From NCBI GenBank assembly GCA_016187025.1, contig JACPKM010000001.1:62001-126000 (forward strand): a stretch of DNA of 64,000 nt. Reading direction: 5' to 3'. Every line of letters begins with the position of its first letter. The stretch's first letter is position 1. Shown piece by piece: positions 39,395 through 48,180 of the stretch. The notes under the pieces were generated by a model. That model had not been told where the DNA came from and ran no database searches. It saw only the letters and a program-made list of their open reading frames with translations. The position numbers and the translations under genes were made by a program. This DNA comes from Candidatus Daviesbacteria bacterium (GTDB lineage Bacteria; Patescibacteria; Microgenomatia; Daviesbacterales; UBA10151).

Positions 39395-39646
39395 TCAAAC
39401 ACCCCTTAATGCCCTTCCAATGAATAAAAGCAGTAACGCTCCAAGAGAGGCAACTATAATAGAGCTTAAGTTGAATCCAGAAATACCTACTCCAAAAATC
39501 AGACTGCCTAAATACCCACCAATCAAGGCACCTAATACTCCAAGCACCATTGACCCTAAAATTCCACCTCTAGATGGTCGTGGATCAATTAGATTTGCAA
39601 CGGAGCCAGCAATAATTCCCAGTAAAATCCAAGCCAAAACACTCAT
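39395..39646 (-). CDS. GlsB/YeaQ/YmgE-family membrane protein (second copy)
   Basis: 83 residues from the ATG at 39646, supported by a GGAGGTGAG site before it. Three membrane segments; strong similarity to the 35099-35350 product (SWIVLG.. / AWILLGIIAGSVANLIDPRPS). A duplicated stress-associated membrane protein. Confidence 0.8.
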   Translation of the reverse strand: MSVLAWILLGIIAGSVANLIDPRPSRGGILGSMVLGVLGALIGGYLGSLIFGVGISGFNLSSIIVASLGALLLLFIGRALRGV

Positions 39647-39758
39647 AACTTTATACTTCTCACCTCCCTCCAAACTGTAAAGATTGGGTTACATCATAAA
39701 AAAAGCTGTTAAGAAGATCTAAAAGAACGTGTAAGAAGATCGGAAGAATTAAATAATA

Positions 39759-40247
39759 TCAAGATCGTTTTTTATCTTTTAAAAACTTAATCGAACAAGT
39801 AGTGGAAAAATTCTTTAAAATGGATACTTTAAGCAGCTTGGCATTTGTTAGCTGAGCTTGTCTTTGTTTATGATCAATATTTGGGTCCCCTTTGGAGGTT
39901 ACAATTATATCCGGGCAAATCTTTTTTACTATTTGGTCATATTGCTGGTCAGTTGCCATAAAAGGCAAGTTAACTACATAATCTACTATACTAAGTGATG
40001 ATAAAACCTGAGATCTTGCTTTCTGGTTAAATACCGGCCGGTGGTTTCCTTTTCTTTTAACAATGTTTAAATCATTTTCCAAAAGTATTACTAAAAAATC
40101 AGCTTGTTGTTTTGCTTTAGTTAAAAAGTGAATATGTCCTGGATGAATAAGGTCAAAACAACCTCCACATAAAGAAATCGTCTTTTTTTGGTTTTTCAAG
40201 CTCTTTAGGACATTTAAAAAGTTTTTGACAGACACCACTTTCCCCAT
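39759..40247 (-). CDS. Nucleotidyltransferase (RfaE C-domain / cytidylyltransferase-like)
   Basis: 162 residues. The HxGH motif in GGCFDLIHPGHIHFL and SSLSIVDYVV identify the nucleotidyltransferase superfamily; ISTSxx is not visible. The product closest in layout is the ADP-heptose or glycerol-3-phosphate cytidylyltransferase type. Substrate uncertain. Confidence 0.75.
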   Translation of the reverse strand: MGKVVSVKNFLNVLKSLKNQKKTISLCGGCFDLIHPGHIHFLTKAKQQADFLVILLENDLNIVKRKGNHRPVFNQKARSQVLSSLSIVDYVVNLPFMATDQQYDQIVKKICPDIIVTSKGDPNIDHKQRQAQLTNAKLLKVSILKNFSTTCSIKFLKDKKRS

Positions 40248-40265
40248 AAGATAAGAATATTGGGC

Positions 40266-40913
40266 TCAATCAGTTAACTTGCTGTCAATAATTTGTTTCA
40301 TCTTTTCATATCCAGGCACTCCTACAACTTTTTCTCCATCTATAAAAAAGGTTGGGGTTGCATTTACTCCCAAGCTTATTCCGTCTTCCTTATCTTTGTT
40401 AATTTTATCCTCATATACATTACTTTCTACTGCTTGTTTAAACTTATCTGTATCTAAGCTTAGGGCTTGGGCATAACTGATAAAAACTTCTAAGGGACTC
40501 TCAGCAGTTTCCCACTCCAGCTGGTTTTGATACAGCTTATCTGCCATTTCAAAAAACTTCCCTTGATCCCCTGCTGCCTCAGCAGCTTCTGCTGCTATTG
40601 GAGCATTTTTGTGAGCAGGCAGAGGAAAATGCCGGTAAACATAGTTCATTCTACCCCGGTATTCAGCTATGAATTGTGTAACTAACGGATGTGCTGCACG
40701 GCATGCTGGACACTGAAAGTCTGCAAACTCAACAAAAGTAACTTTAGCAGAATCTGTTGCAATTTTAAAACTATCTTCCCTGACAAGTAATTCAGGCCTG
40801 GTAACTTGCTTAGATGGTTGTTCTGAATTCCTGCCTAAAAGAAAAACTGCACCAAACAGAATAATAAGGGTTGCAGCTCCTATTCCTATCAAAATTTTTA
40901 CTTCCTGAGTCAT
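40266..40913 (-). CDS. DsbA-like thiol oxidoreductase (membrane-anchored)
   Basis: 215 residues: N-terminal membrane helix (ILIGIGAATLIILFGAVFLL), thioredoxin fold with CPAC in FADFQCPACRAAHPLV, and the cis-proline region NATPTFFIDGEKVVGVPG. It would oxidise exported thiols with DsbB, encoded directly upstream (ATGA-type overlap of 4 bp). Confidence 0.9.
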   Translation of the reverse strand: MTQEVKILIGIGAATLIILFGAVFLLGRNSEQPSKQVTRPELLVREDSFKIATDSAKVTFVEFADFQCPACRAAHPLVTQFIAEYRGRMNYVYRHFPLPAHKNAPIAAEAAEAAGDQGKFFEMADKLYQNQLEWETAESPLEVFISYAQALSLDTDKFKQAVESNVYEDKINKDKEDGISLGVNATPTFFIDGEKVVGVPGYEKMKQIIDSKLTD

Positions 40914-41332
40914 TTCTTACGTTCCTTTAATGAAACATACATACAAGCAGTGATAATAGCAAAGGAAAGTAAAGATAAAAATGGGATGGTGATAAAACCA
41001 AACCATTCTATGTATACACTGGTGCAAGACACCCCCAAACTACATGGTCCGAGCTGATCAGCAATCACTCCCATTTGCAGCAAATACTGGTAAAATGCCA
41101 CTACCATACCAAGAAGAGAAAAAGGCAGTACATAAAAGGCAAGTTTTTTATCTTTTAGTAAAATCCCCACTGCAATAATTATCACCAAAGGGTAGGTTAA
41201 AATTCTTTGGTACCAACATAAAATACATGGAACAAATCCTAATATTTCGCTAAAATATAGGCTTCCCAAGGTTGCAATCAGTGCTTGAACCCATGCTAAA
41301 TATACAAGGTTATCTTTGATTTTTACAAACAT
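40910..41332 (-). CDS. DsbB-type disulfide bond formation protein
   Basis: 140 residues, four membrane helices. The first periplasmic disulfide is in GFVPCILCWYQRI (CxxC) and the second pair in LGPCSLGVSCTSV. DsbB passes electrons from DsbA to quinone; the DsbB-DsbA gene order supports a disulfide-forming pair. Confidence 0.92.
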   Translation of the reverse strand: MFVKIKDNLVYLAWVQALIATLGSLYFSEILGFVPCILCWYQRILTYPLVIIIAVGILLKDKKLAFYVLPFSLLGMVVAFYQYLLQMGVIADQLGPCSLGVSCTSVYIEWFGFITIPFLSLLSFAIITACMYVSLKERKK

Positions 41333-41395
41333 AAAAAGCTTCTCGAGTATAACATATGCTTTCTATATCTAGACAAGGAGTATAATTTAGCAGAA

Positions 41396-41986
41396 ATGCC
41401 AAAACCATATATTGTAAAAGATAAATTCACTATTAAAGCTAAAAATGAAGGGTTTAGAGCAAGATCTGTTTATAAACTATTCGAGCTTGATCAAAGGTTT
41501 AATATATTTAAAAGGGGGATGAAAGTGCTGGATTTAGGAGCTGCTCCTGGCTCCTGGCTACAGCTAATCAGCAAAAGCATAGGTCCAACAGGTTTTGTGC
41601 TGGGGCTGGATTTGCAGGAAATAAAACCTATTGAAAAAAACGTTATGACCAAAGTTTGTGACATTACTAACCTTTCTCAAGTAGAAAAATACTTAAATGA
41701 AGTAAACATTGCAAATCCAGATGTAATAGTTTCTGACTTGGCCCCTTTTACAACAGGAGTAAAATATACTGACCAGCAAAGAAGTTTGGAATTGAACCAA
41801 GTAGTTTTTGAAATAGCAAAGAAAAGCTTAAAAAGGGGTATTTTAGTAATGAAGATGTTTGAAGGACCAGACATGCCTTGGTTTATCAAGCAGTTGAAAA
41901 ACTACTTCTCTCTTGTTCAAACCACTACGGTTAAAGCAACACGGGACAGAAGCAAGGAGATGTATATAATATGCAAAAAAGTATAA
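41396..41986 (+). CDS. rlmE: 23S rRNA 2'-O-ribose methyltransferase (U2552)
   Basis: 196 residues. FtsJ/RlmE layout: RARSVYKLFELDQRF, SAM site VLDLGAAPGSWLQLI, VSDLAPFTTG and the catalytic-lysine region GILVMKMFEG. TATAAT at 41381-41386 puts the transcript start about 3 bases before the ATG, so it is nearly leaderless. Confidence 0.95.
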   Translation: MPKPYIVKDKFTIKAKNEGFRARSVYKLFELDQRFNIFKRGMKVLDLGAAPGSWLQLISKSIGPTGFVLGLDLQEIKPIEKNVMTKVCDITNLSQVEKYLNEVNIANPDVIVSDLAPFTTGVKYTDQQRSLELNQVVFEIAKKSLKRGILVMKMFEGPDMPWFIKQLKNYFSLVQTTTVKATRDRSKEMYIICKKV

Positions 41987-42002
41987 GCTTTACCTAAATA
42001 TC

Positions 42003-42437
42003 TTACTCCACGATAAACTGACCTACCATGCCCATCTGGCGGTGATTACCAACACTGCAAAAATACTCAAAAGTACCCTTCTTGTCTGCAATAAACTCTA
42101 TTGTGTCGGTCTCCCCTGCATTAATCTGCTTTGTTTTAGTATTAAACCCGCTCAGTGTCCAGTCATGAAAGCCTTCAGTATTTCTAAAAACTATTCTAAC
42201 TCTATCGCCCTCATTGACTCTGATCTCTTTAGGAGCAAACTCAAAAGGCCTGCCCTCTACCTCAAATGTTTTAACAATGGCAGGAGCAGGAGAAGTATTT
42301 AGAATTCCCCCACCTTGTACTTGTTCCTCATTTACCTGGCTTCTTTGCGACTGAGTAGCCCAAAATAACCCACCAGCTAAAATTAGCACTAGAATACCTA
42401 GTCCTACTGCCCAGGTTATATTGTTCATGTTTATCAC
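42003..42437 (-). CDS. Membrane-anchored cupredoxin
   Basis: 144 residues: N-terminal helix (WAVGLGILVLILAGGLFWA), linker, then a cupredoxin domain (FEFAPKEIRVNEGDRVRIV). Copper ligands are available: His in GFHDWTL and Cys-His-Met in FCSVGNHRQMGM. The CSVGNHRQMGM loop is like those of nitrosocyanin or the CuA region of cytochrome oxidase II. Likely a periplasmic electron carrier. Confidence 0.88.
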   Translation of the reverse strand: MINMNNITWAVGLGILVLILAGGLFWATQSQRSQVNEEQVQGGGILNTSPAPAIVKTFEVEGRPFEFAPKEIRVNEGDRVRIVFRNTEGFHDWTLSGFNTKTKQINAGETDTIEFIADKKGTFEYFCSVGNHRQMGMVGQFIVE

Positions 42438-42577
42438 CCCCCCTTAACCAAAAATTTTGTTAATACTATTATGACAATATAAAAAGCAGAAAATGGATAA
42501 GAAATAGTAAGTAGTTAGTAAGAGACAGTTTCTTACTGACCTGTTTCTAAAAAATGATGCATTTCATAATCACTCAA

Positions 42578-42599
42578 TATAATATGAAAGTTTCATATT
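42578..42599 (+). promoter_or_regulatory. -10 element overlapped by a 19-bp palindromic operator
   Basis: TATAAT at 42578-42583 is followed by and overlaps AATATGAAA-G-TTTCATATT (42581-42599), a perfect inverted repeat with 9-bp arms. It is immediately followed by the AGGAGG ribosome-binding site of the cupredoxin gene. A repressor binding here would block transcription; the nearby ArsR-type regulator is the obvious candidate (inference). Confidence 0.65.
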
Positions 42600-42611
42600 A
42601 AGGAGGCTTGT

Positions 42612-43166
42612 TTGATCAAAATAGTAGCTTTTTTAACTTTTTCAATTATTTTGACTATAACCATATTTGGAACATTAGCTAAAACTGCCCTAGCAGGCAA
42701 TCCTACTGTTTCCCCCATCTCAGCAACTGTTGTAAATATTCAAAACTCCCAATTTTTACCTCAGCAGATAAATATAGCTGCAGGAGAAACAATTACCTGG
42801 GTAAACCAAGACTCTATCGAGCATACGACAACCTCCGATGATATAAACGCAGCAGAGTCTTGGGGTTCTGGGACTTTAGTACCAGGACAGTCTTTTTCAA
42901 AAATGTTTACCAAGCCTGGAGTTTATAACTACCATTGCAGTGTCCATCCCTCAATGCGCGGCACTGTAGTAGTTATGGAAACAACCCGACCACCAACTAC
43001 AAGTCCCCCAAGCCAGTTACCCAAAACCGGGACACCTTTGGAAACTTTATTTATTTTAGCGGGACTACTACCACTGGGATTAAAACTTATGAGATTTAGC
43101 TCAGTTAAAACTATTAGAAAACAAGGGCAATACTTATGGCAAGAGCGCCAATTCAAAATAACCTAA
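42612..43166 (+). CDS. Exported cupredoxin with LPXTG-like sorting signal
   Basis: 184 residues, TTG start 5 bases after AGGAGG. Signal peptide (residues 1-28), cupredoxin domain with type-1 copper ligands His71, Cys109, His112 and Met115 (YHCSVHPSMRG), a Thr/Pro linker, then LPKTG at 136-140, a hydrophobic stretch and a long basic tail. That resembles a sortase anchor, though the tail after the hydrophobic part is longer than usual. First gene of a redox run with ArsR. Confidence 0.83.
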   Translation: MIKIVAFLTFSIILTITIFGTLAKTALAGNPTVSPISATVVNIQNSQFLPQQINIAAGETITWVNQDSIEHTTTSDDINAAESWGSGTLVPGQSFSKMFTKPGVYNYHCSVHPSMRGTVVVMETTRPPTTSPPSQLPKTGTPLETLFILAGLLPLGLKLMRFSSVKTIRKQGQYLWQERQFKIT

Positions 43167-43223
43167 AAAAGCAAACTTGATTAGTTGCTATAACACTAAG
43201 GCTTATTTTTACCGCTTCTTCTC

Positions 43224-43251
43224 TTGACAAAATAATTAGAAATGATAGACT
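43224..43251 (+). promoter_or_regulatory. Promoter of the arsR-ccdA operon
   Basis: TTGACA (43224-43229), 16 bp, TAGACT (43246-43251); the predicted start is the A of ATG at 43258, so the message is leaderless. Confidence 0.6.
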
Positions 43252-43257
43252 TTATAT

Positions 43258-43629
43258 ATGAGCAATCGTGCATATATTCAAGGACATGAAGGTCACCCTC
43301 ATTACATAACCAATTCGAAAGTTATATCCTTGCAGAAGACTATCAGTTTTTCCCCGGAGGAAGAAGAGTGGGTAAGGATTATCCGTAATCTATCAGACCC
43401 GACAAAGCTTAAGATTTATTTAATACTTACAAAGGTAAAAGAAATTCCGGTTGCTGATTTGACCCAAGTTTTGAATGTTTCCCAATCAGCTATATCACAT
43501 GCATTATCAGATTTAAAAAACCTGGGACTTGTTGAATGTCACCGCTGCGGGCAATTGATCTGTTATTCCCTAAGCAACAGTAATAAGAAAAGAAGTTTTT
43601 TCAACCTTTTTGAAAGATTCAAGCCGTGA
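43258..43629 (+). CDS. ArsR-family winged-helix regulator
   Basis: 123 residues. HTH: LSDPTKLKIYLILTKVKEIP, LNVSQSAISHALSDLKNLGLVE. A CHRCG pair near the C-terminus plus histidine-rich N-terminus (GHEGHPHY) could bind metal or respond to thiol oxidation. Its stop overlaps the thioredoxin-like gene (GTGA), so it heads an operon with the two redox genes that follow. Confidence 0.87.
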   Translation: MSNRAYIQGHEGHPHYITNSKVISLQKTISFSPEEEEWVRIIRNLSDPTKLKIYLILTKVKEIPVADLTQVLNVSQSAISHALSDLKNLGLVECHRCGQLICYSLSNSNKKRSFFNLFERFKP

Positions 43630-44075
43630 AACCATTTAATATTTTTATCGTTTTGTCTCTACTGATAGTTACAGTCGGATTTGTCTTTTTTAAAGATGGG
43701 TTTAGTAAACTTCAAAAAAGTGTAAGTCCTGCCAACTCTTCCAACTCTGAAATTTTAATGGATCGTTTGAATTACCGTGATTATTCCCCAAACAATTTAG
43801 AATCCGCCCTAAAAAATGGAAGACCAGTTTTATTTTTTGCTGCCACAATCTGGTGTCAAACCTGCCAGGCTTTGGAAGAAGAGATAAAAGAGAGAGCTAA
43901 TTCTCTCCCTCCTGATGTAACAATCCTAAAAGTGGATTATGACAACGATAAAATAATGAACAATAAATATAGAGTAACTTCTCAGCATACATTGATTGTT
44001 CTAGATAGAAACGGCAATGAAGTTAAAAGGTGGATTGGTGGCAACCTTGATGCCTTAATTCAAAACCTGGAGTAA
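43626..44075 (+). CDS. Membrane-anchored thioredoxin-like protein
   Basis: 149 residues: an N-terminal membrane helix, then a thioredoxin fold with CQTC in AATIWCQTCQALEEEI and the partner strand VTILKVDYDND. It probably receives electrons from CcdA encoded 4 bp downstream, the usual CcdA-thioredoxin pairing. Confidence 0.85.
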   Translation: MKPFNIFIVLSLLIVTVGFVFFKDGFSKLQKSVSPANSSNSEILMDRLNYRDYSPNNLESALKNGRPVLFFAATIWCQTCQALEEEIKERANSLPPDVTILKVDYDNDKIMNNKYRVTSQHTLIVLDRNGNEVKRWIGGNLDALIQNLE

Positions 44076-44079
44076 ACTT

Positions 44080-45723
44080 ATGTTTCTGCTCATACCAATA
44101 GCCTTTATATCAGGAATCTTGACAGTGTTTTCTCCCTGTGTGTTGCCAATTTTGCCAGTTGTTTTAGCAAGCGGTATTGACGGCAACATTAAAAGAATTA
44201 AGGGTGTGATTTCTGGACTTGTTATAAGTTTTACTATCGCCTCTTTACTTTTGGCAACAATAGTTAGAGTTTTAGGAATCCCTGCAGATACTGTTAGAAC
44301 CTTAGCAGTAATTCTTTTAATCATATTCGGAATAAGCCTAGTTTTTCCTATTATCTGGGAGAAAGTTCAAATCTGGATTGAAAGGTACTGGCACATTCAA
44401 CCAATACAAAACCAAAACAGCGGCTTCTGGGGAGGATTTTTAACAGGTTCAAGTTTAGGGATTGTGTGGACTCCATGTATTGGCCCTATTGTAGCGGCCA
44501 TGGCAACGCTAGCTGCTGTCAGCTCATTTTCTCTGACAATGGTTATAATTGTTTTAGCTTACGCAATTGGTGCGGGAGTTCCTCTTTACTTTATAGCAAA
44601 AGGCGGCAGTGCAGCATCCCAGAAGCTAACATTTTTTAAAACTGAAAACCAAAAGATCAGACAAATATTTGGAATAATTATTCTAGCAACTGCCCTTTTT
44701 ATTTGGACAGGTTTAGATAGAGTATTACAAGGATGGACATTGGCTAATTTACCACAGTCTTGGACTCAAATTGCAACTACCTTTGAGAGTAGATTTAATG
44801 TTGACAACCAAGTTAATCAACAAACGCAAAAGGCAAGCCCTGGAGAAACTGTTGTAAGAAAAGTATCTCTACAAAATGATTTTACCGGAGCAAAGGTAAA
44901 ACCAGAAGATTTGCTACAAGGTTGTTTTGGGCAAGACTGCATTCCTTCTATTGATAACCCTAAATTTGAATCTGTTCAGGATGCTAGTTGGTTAAGGGAT
45001 GAAGATATAGTATTTGCTATTAATTATAAGGGGACTCAAAGAGCTTATCCACAGCGAATTCTCAACTGGCATGAGATAGTAAATGATACAATTGCAGGTG
45101 ATCCGATTGCTGTTACCTTTTGCCCTCTTTGTGGCAGTGCTTTAGCCTTTGAAAGAAAAGTAGATGGAGTAATTACAGAATTTGGGGTTTCAGGAAAATT
45201 ACACAATTCTGACTTGGTAATGTATGACAGATATGAAGGCAACTTATGGCAACAAATTACAGGAGAAGGTATTGTCGGACCAGCTGCTCAAAGATTTGAA
45301 AAACTAAAACAGGTGCCAATTATCACCACAACCTGGGGAGAATGGGAAAAAGAACATCCTAGTACGGAAGTTCTTTCAAGAAATACAGGATTTAGTAGAA
45401 ATTATGACCAATATCCGTATGGCACATATGAACAAGACGACCAATTACTTTTTGGAGTAAAGGGATTAGACAAAAGTCTCCAGATAAAAACTGTAATTTA
45501 TGGAATAGAGATTGATGGTAAGTCTAAGGCTTACCCTGAAAATGTTTTTGATGAGAAAAAAATTATTGAAGATACAGTTGGAAATGTAGCGATAAGATTA
45601 GAAAAAAATCAAGCTGGACAAATTAAGGTTACTAACTTACAAACGCAGCAAGGTTTGATACCTATTAGATTATTCTGGTTTGCCTGGGCAGCTTTTCATC
45701 CAGATACAGAAGTTTATCAATAA
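44080..45723 (+). CDS. CcdA-DUF3179 fusion protein
   Basis: 547 residues. Residues 1-215 are a CcdA-type electron channel (FSPCVLPILPVVL near the start, WTPCIGPIVAAM later; the paired cysteines move electrons across the membrane). After a membrane helix (about residues 200-220) and a linker comes a DUF3179 domain (about 285-540) with CPLCGSAL and DRYEGNLWQQ. DUF3179 is usually a separate protein of unknown function. The fusion suggests that the DUF3179 thiols receive electrons from CcdA on the outer face (inference). Confidence 0.85.
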   Translation: MFLLIPIAFISGILTVFSPCVLPILPVVLASGIDGNIKRIKGVISGLVISFTIASLLLATIVRVLGIPADTVRTLAVILLIIFGISLVFPIIWEKVQIWIERYWHIQPIQNQNSGFWGGFLTGSSLGIVWTPCIGPIVAAMATLAAVSSFSLTMVIIVLAYAIGAGVPLYFIAKGGSAASQKLTFFKTENQKIRQIFGIIILATALFIWTGLDRVLQGWTLANLPQSWTQIATTFESRFNVDNQVNQQTQKASPGETVVRKVSLQNDFTGAKVKPEDLLQGCFGQDCIPSIDNPKFESVQDASWLRDEDIVFAINYKGTQRAYPQRILNWHEIVNDTIAGDPIAVTFCPLCGSALAFERKVDGVITEFGVSGKLHNSDLVMYDRYEGNLWQQITGEGIVGPAAQRFEKLKQVPIITTTWGEWEKEHPSTEVLSRNTGFSRNYDQYPYGTYEQDDQLLFGVKGLDKSLQIKTVIYGIEIDGKSKAYPENVFDEKKIIEDTVGNVAIRLEKNQAGQIKVTNLQTQQGLIPIRLFWFAWAAFHPDTEVYQ

Positions 45724-45724
45724 T

Positions 45725-46414
45725 ATGAATCGGAAACTGATGGTTTTAAAACAACTGGATCTTTTTAAGGCGCTACCTGAAGATATGGTCAAATATATCA
45801 GTGAGCGTTTTGCTGAAAGAGAGTACGGCAAGAGACAAGTTATATTTGAGCCTGAAGACCGGGATAAAGTTTTCTTGTTAAAAAGCGGCAAGGTAGAGAT
45901 TTATCAACTTACACCTGATGGTAAAAAAATTATTATTGATATACTGACTTCCGGTGATGTTTTTGGAGATCTGGGCATAAAAGAAGAAAATGAGCAAGCT
46001 CTTTTCTCCGAAAATGAGCATTTTGTGCAAGCTACCACTAATTCCTTTGTTTGCGTAATGAACAAAGATGAATTTTTTGATATGGTTAGTAAAGTTCCAA
46101 AGCTCGCGAATATATTAGTTAAGGAGCTTTTCTCCAAGTTAATTGAATCTGAAAAACAAATAGCAGCACTGGCCTCAGATAATCTTTTGGTTAAAGTAAA
46201 AAATTTACTGTTAAGACTTGCCAAAAAACATGGGGAGGTAACGGATGATAGAGTAATAATTACCACCAAATTTACCCACGAACAACTGGCTGATATGATT
46301 GGCATTTCCCGTCCCACCATGACTGAATTACTTAATAAATTAGACCGCTTGGGAATTATCAAACGCGAAGGTAAAATTATTTCATACTATCCCCAAAAAT
46401 TAGCCAGTCTTTAG
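45725..46414 (+). CDS. Crp/Fnr-family transcription regulator
   Basis: 229 residues from the ATG at 45725 (an earlier frame start lies inside ccdA). Nucleotide-binding-like barrel (RQVIFEPEDRDKVFLLKSGK, LTSGDVFGDLG) and HTH (FTHEQLADMIGISRPTMTELL). It follows the CcdA fusion by one base, so it may be the last gene of that operon. Confidence 0.88.
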   Translation: MNRKLMVLKQLDLFKALPEDMVKYISERFAEREYGKRQVIFEPEDRDKVFLLKSGKVEIYQLTPDGKKIIIDILTSGDVFGDLGIKEENEQALFSENEHFVQATTNSFVCVMNKDEFFDMVSKVPKLANILVKELFSKLIESEKQIAALASDNLLVKVKNLLLRLAKKHGEVTDDRVIITTKFTHEQLADMIGISRPTMTELLNKLDRLGIIKREGKIISYYPQKLASL

Positions 46415-46426
46415 CTTAATTGCTGC

Positions 46427-46473
46427 TTGACAAGGAACTATTATTTGATAAGATACTTATATATTAAGTATCT
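46427..46473 (+). promoter_or_regulatory. marR promoter with 23-bp palindromic operator
   Basis: TTGACA at 46427-46432, TAAGAT at 46449-46454 and AGATACTTA-TATAT-TAAGTATCT at 46451-46473 (9-bp perfect arms). The operator covers the -10 element just before marR, which fits MarR autorepression (inference). Confidence 0.65.
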
Positions 46474-46486
46474 AACATAAATTCAC

Positions 46487-46912
46487 ATGTCAACAAGAAT
46501 ACAACTCATTGAAGAAATTCTGCACGCCTTCCACGCTATCCGAAACATAACCAAGGCTAAAGCTGCTAGTTTGGGTCACCAAAATCACATAACTCACTCC
46601 CAATGGTTTGTCTTGACGATGATCGAACACTTTAAAAAAATAAGTATTAAAGATATCGCAGAAAAGTTGGAGATGTCTTCAAGTGCAGCAACTCAGCTTG
46701 TAGATAGCCTTGTGCAAAGTGGATTTGTTACCCGTCAAGAAGATCCAGCAGATCGTCGTTTGGTACAACTGGAACTTTCACTAAAAGGCGAGAGGCATAT
46801 CGCTGCCACTAAGAATAAGCGTATAAACGAAATGGCAGATATGTTTGAAACATTAACGGATAAAGAACTTCAGGAATTTGTAAGACTATTTAAGAAAATC
46901 ATATCAAGATGA
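46487..46912 (+). CDS. MarR-family regulator
   Basis: 141 residues. Winged helix: ITHSQWFVLTMIEHFKKISI, AEKLEMSSSAATQLVDSLVQ and RQEDPADRRLVQLELS. A repressor, ligand unknown. Its stop overlaps the start of the RnfD-like gene (ATGA), suggesting that it controls it. Confidence 0.9.
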   Translation: MSTRIQLIEEILHAFHAIRNITKAKAASLGHQNHITHSQWFVLTMIEHFKKISIKDIAEKLEMSSSAATQLVDSLVQSGFVTRQEDPADRRLVQLELSLKGERHIAATKNKRINEMADMFETLTDKELQEFVRLFKKIISR

Positions 46913-47715
46913 ATACTCTTATGCAGTATATTGGGAAATATTTTCATTCTATGTATTATGTTGTCATCAGCGTTCTCTTAATAGTGGCAACTGTTGAAAG
47001 CGTTGGCCGTGGGTTTCCTATCAATTTGCCTGTTGCTGTTTTGGCAGCAGTAATACTCGATTTTTCTTTACAAAGGTTCTGGTTAAAGACTCCCCTTAGA
47101 GTTCCCTTATCCGCCATCATTACTGGCCTGATAGTTGGTACAGTATCTGTAAATGCTCCTATCCTTGGTACTTTTATTGCTGCGATTCTAGCCATACTTT
47201 CTAAATTTATTATTAGGTTGAAAGGCAAGCATATCTTCAATCCAGTAGTGTTTGGAGTAGTTAGTGTGCAACTGCTTAATCCTGCTGCTCATGGTGCTGC
47301 TATGCATGGATCAGGAATGACAATGGAAGGTTTCGGGCCTGGTGGTTTTGCGGTCAGTCTCTGGCTGGTACCGCTTTTGTTATTCGCCAACTGGCGGGCA
47401 AATAAACTGTGGGTTTCAATACCATATCTTATTGCAACAGCATTGCTTTTCTACTTTTCAGGACTCGCCAACCCCGCTTCATTAAACGCACAAGGTATAT
47501 TTATGTTCCTTGAAGTCCTACCTTGGTATTTTGCATTCATTATAGTTTCAGAGCCGAAGACTTCCCCTTGGGTAAAAAAAGAGCAGATTATATTCGGAAG
47601 CGGTGTTGCAATTCTTTCCGTTTTACCTCTCCTTCTTTTTGGTTTCTATTCCCATGTTATAGCACTTGTAGCACTGCTTGCTGGAAATCTAATTTATGCA
47701 GCCTATCGCACATAG
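46909..47715 (+). CDS. RnfD/NqrB-like membrane protein
   Basis: 268 residues with about eight hydrophobic segments. The region KHIFNPVVFGVVSVQLLNP is the typical Rnf/Nqr NQR2-RnfD-RnfE family loop. Complete Rnf complexes have six subunits; no other subunit is seen, so it is a stand-alone member, maybe a flavin or quinone carrier. Coupled to MarR. Confidence 0.75.
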   Translation: MNTLMQYIGKYFHSMYYVVISVLLIVATVESVGRGFPINLPVAVLAAVILDFSLQRFWLKTPLRVPLSAIITGLIVGTVSVNAPILGTFIAAILAILSKFIIRLKGKHIFNPVVFGVVSVQLLNPAAHGAAMHGSGMTMEGFGPGGFAVSLWLVPLLLFANWRANKLWVSIPYLIATALLFYFSGLANPASLNAQGIFMFLEVLPWYFAFIIVSEPKTSPWVKKEQIIFGSGVAILSVLPLLLFGFYSHVIALVALLAGNLIYAAYRT

Positions 47716-47752
47716 CTAGTTGAATTCATAATTTTGTCATTTAAACAACAGA

Positions 47753-48139
47753 TTGCAACGATATTCTCCTTTAAAATTTGGGTATATGAAAGGCATTGCC
47801 ACTTGCCAGGATTGTCCAATCAATATAACCATTTACCGCTTTACCGGCATCCAGGGCTTTTTTAGTGTACCCAAGAAATGGTGTGAAGAATGCGACCTGC
47901 TTGTGAGTCTAGTTAAGAATACTGTCAGGGATTTGGGGATTGAGGATAAAACAAAATTGACCATCAGACCCTGGCTTCCCTGGTTTTGGCAACCGCTTTT
48001 AATAAATTTTGCCTGGCATGCTCCAATTTTAACCATTAATGGAAAATTAATCAGCCAAGGGATTGTACCGGATAAACTAGCTCTTACTAAAGCCCTTTCA
48101 GAAAATGTCGTTCAAACAACAGAATTTGGGAAAGTATGA
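47753..48139 (+). CDS. Thioredoxin-like / glutaredoxin-like protein
   Basis: About 128 residues with a TTG start; an ATG at 47786 gives 117. CEECD (residues 43-47) forms a CxxC site, and a second CQDC lies at residues 18-21. The C-terminal APILTINGKLISQGIVPD resembles the cis-proline region. A thiol-redox function is inferred. Confidence 0.55.
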   Translation: MQRYSPLKFGYMKGIATCQDCPINITIYRFTGIQGFFSVPKKWCEECDLLVSLVKNTVRDLGIEDKTKLTIRPWLPWFWQPLLINFAWHAPILTINGKLISQGIVPDKLALTKALSENVVQTTEFGKV

Positions 48140-48180
48140 GTGTATACTATTTTTAATATGCAAAGAAAGGAGAAATATTT

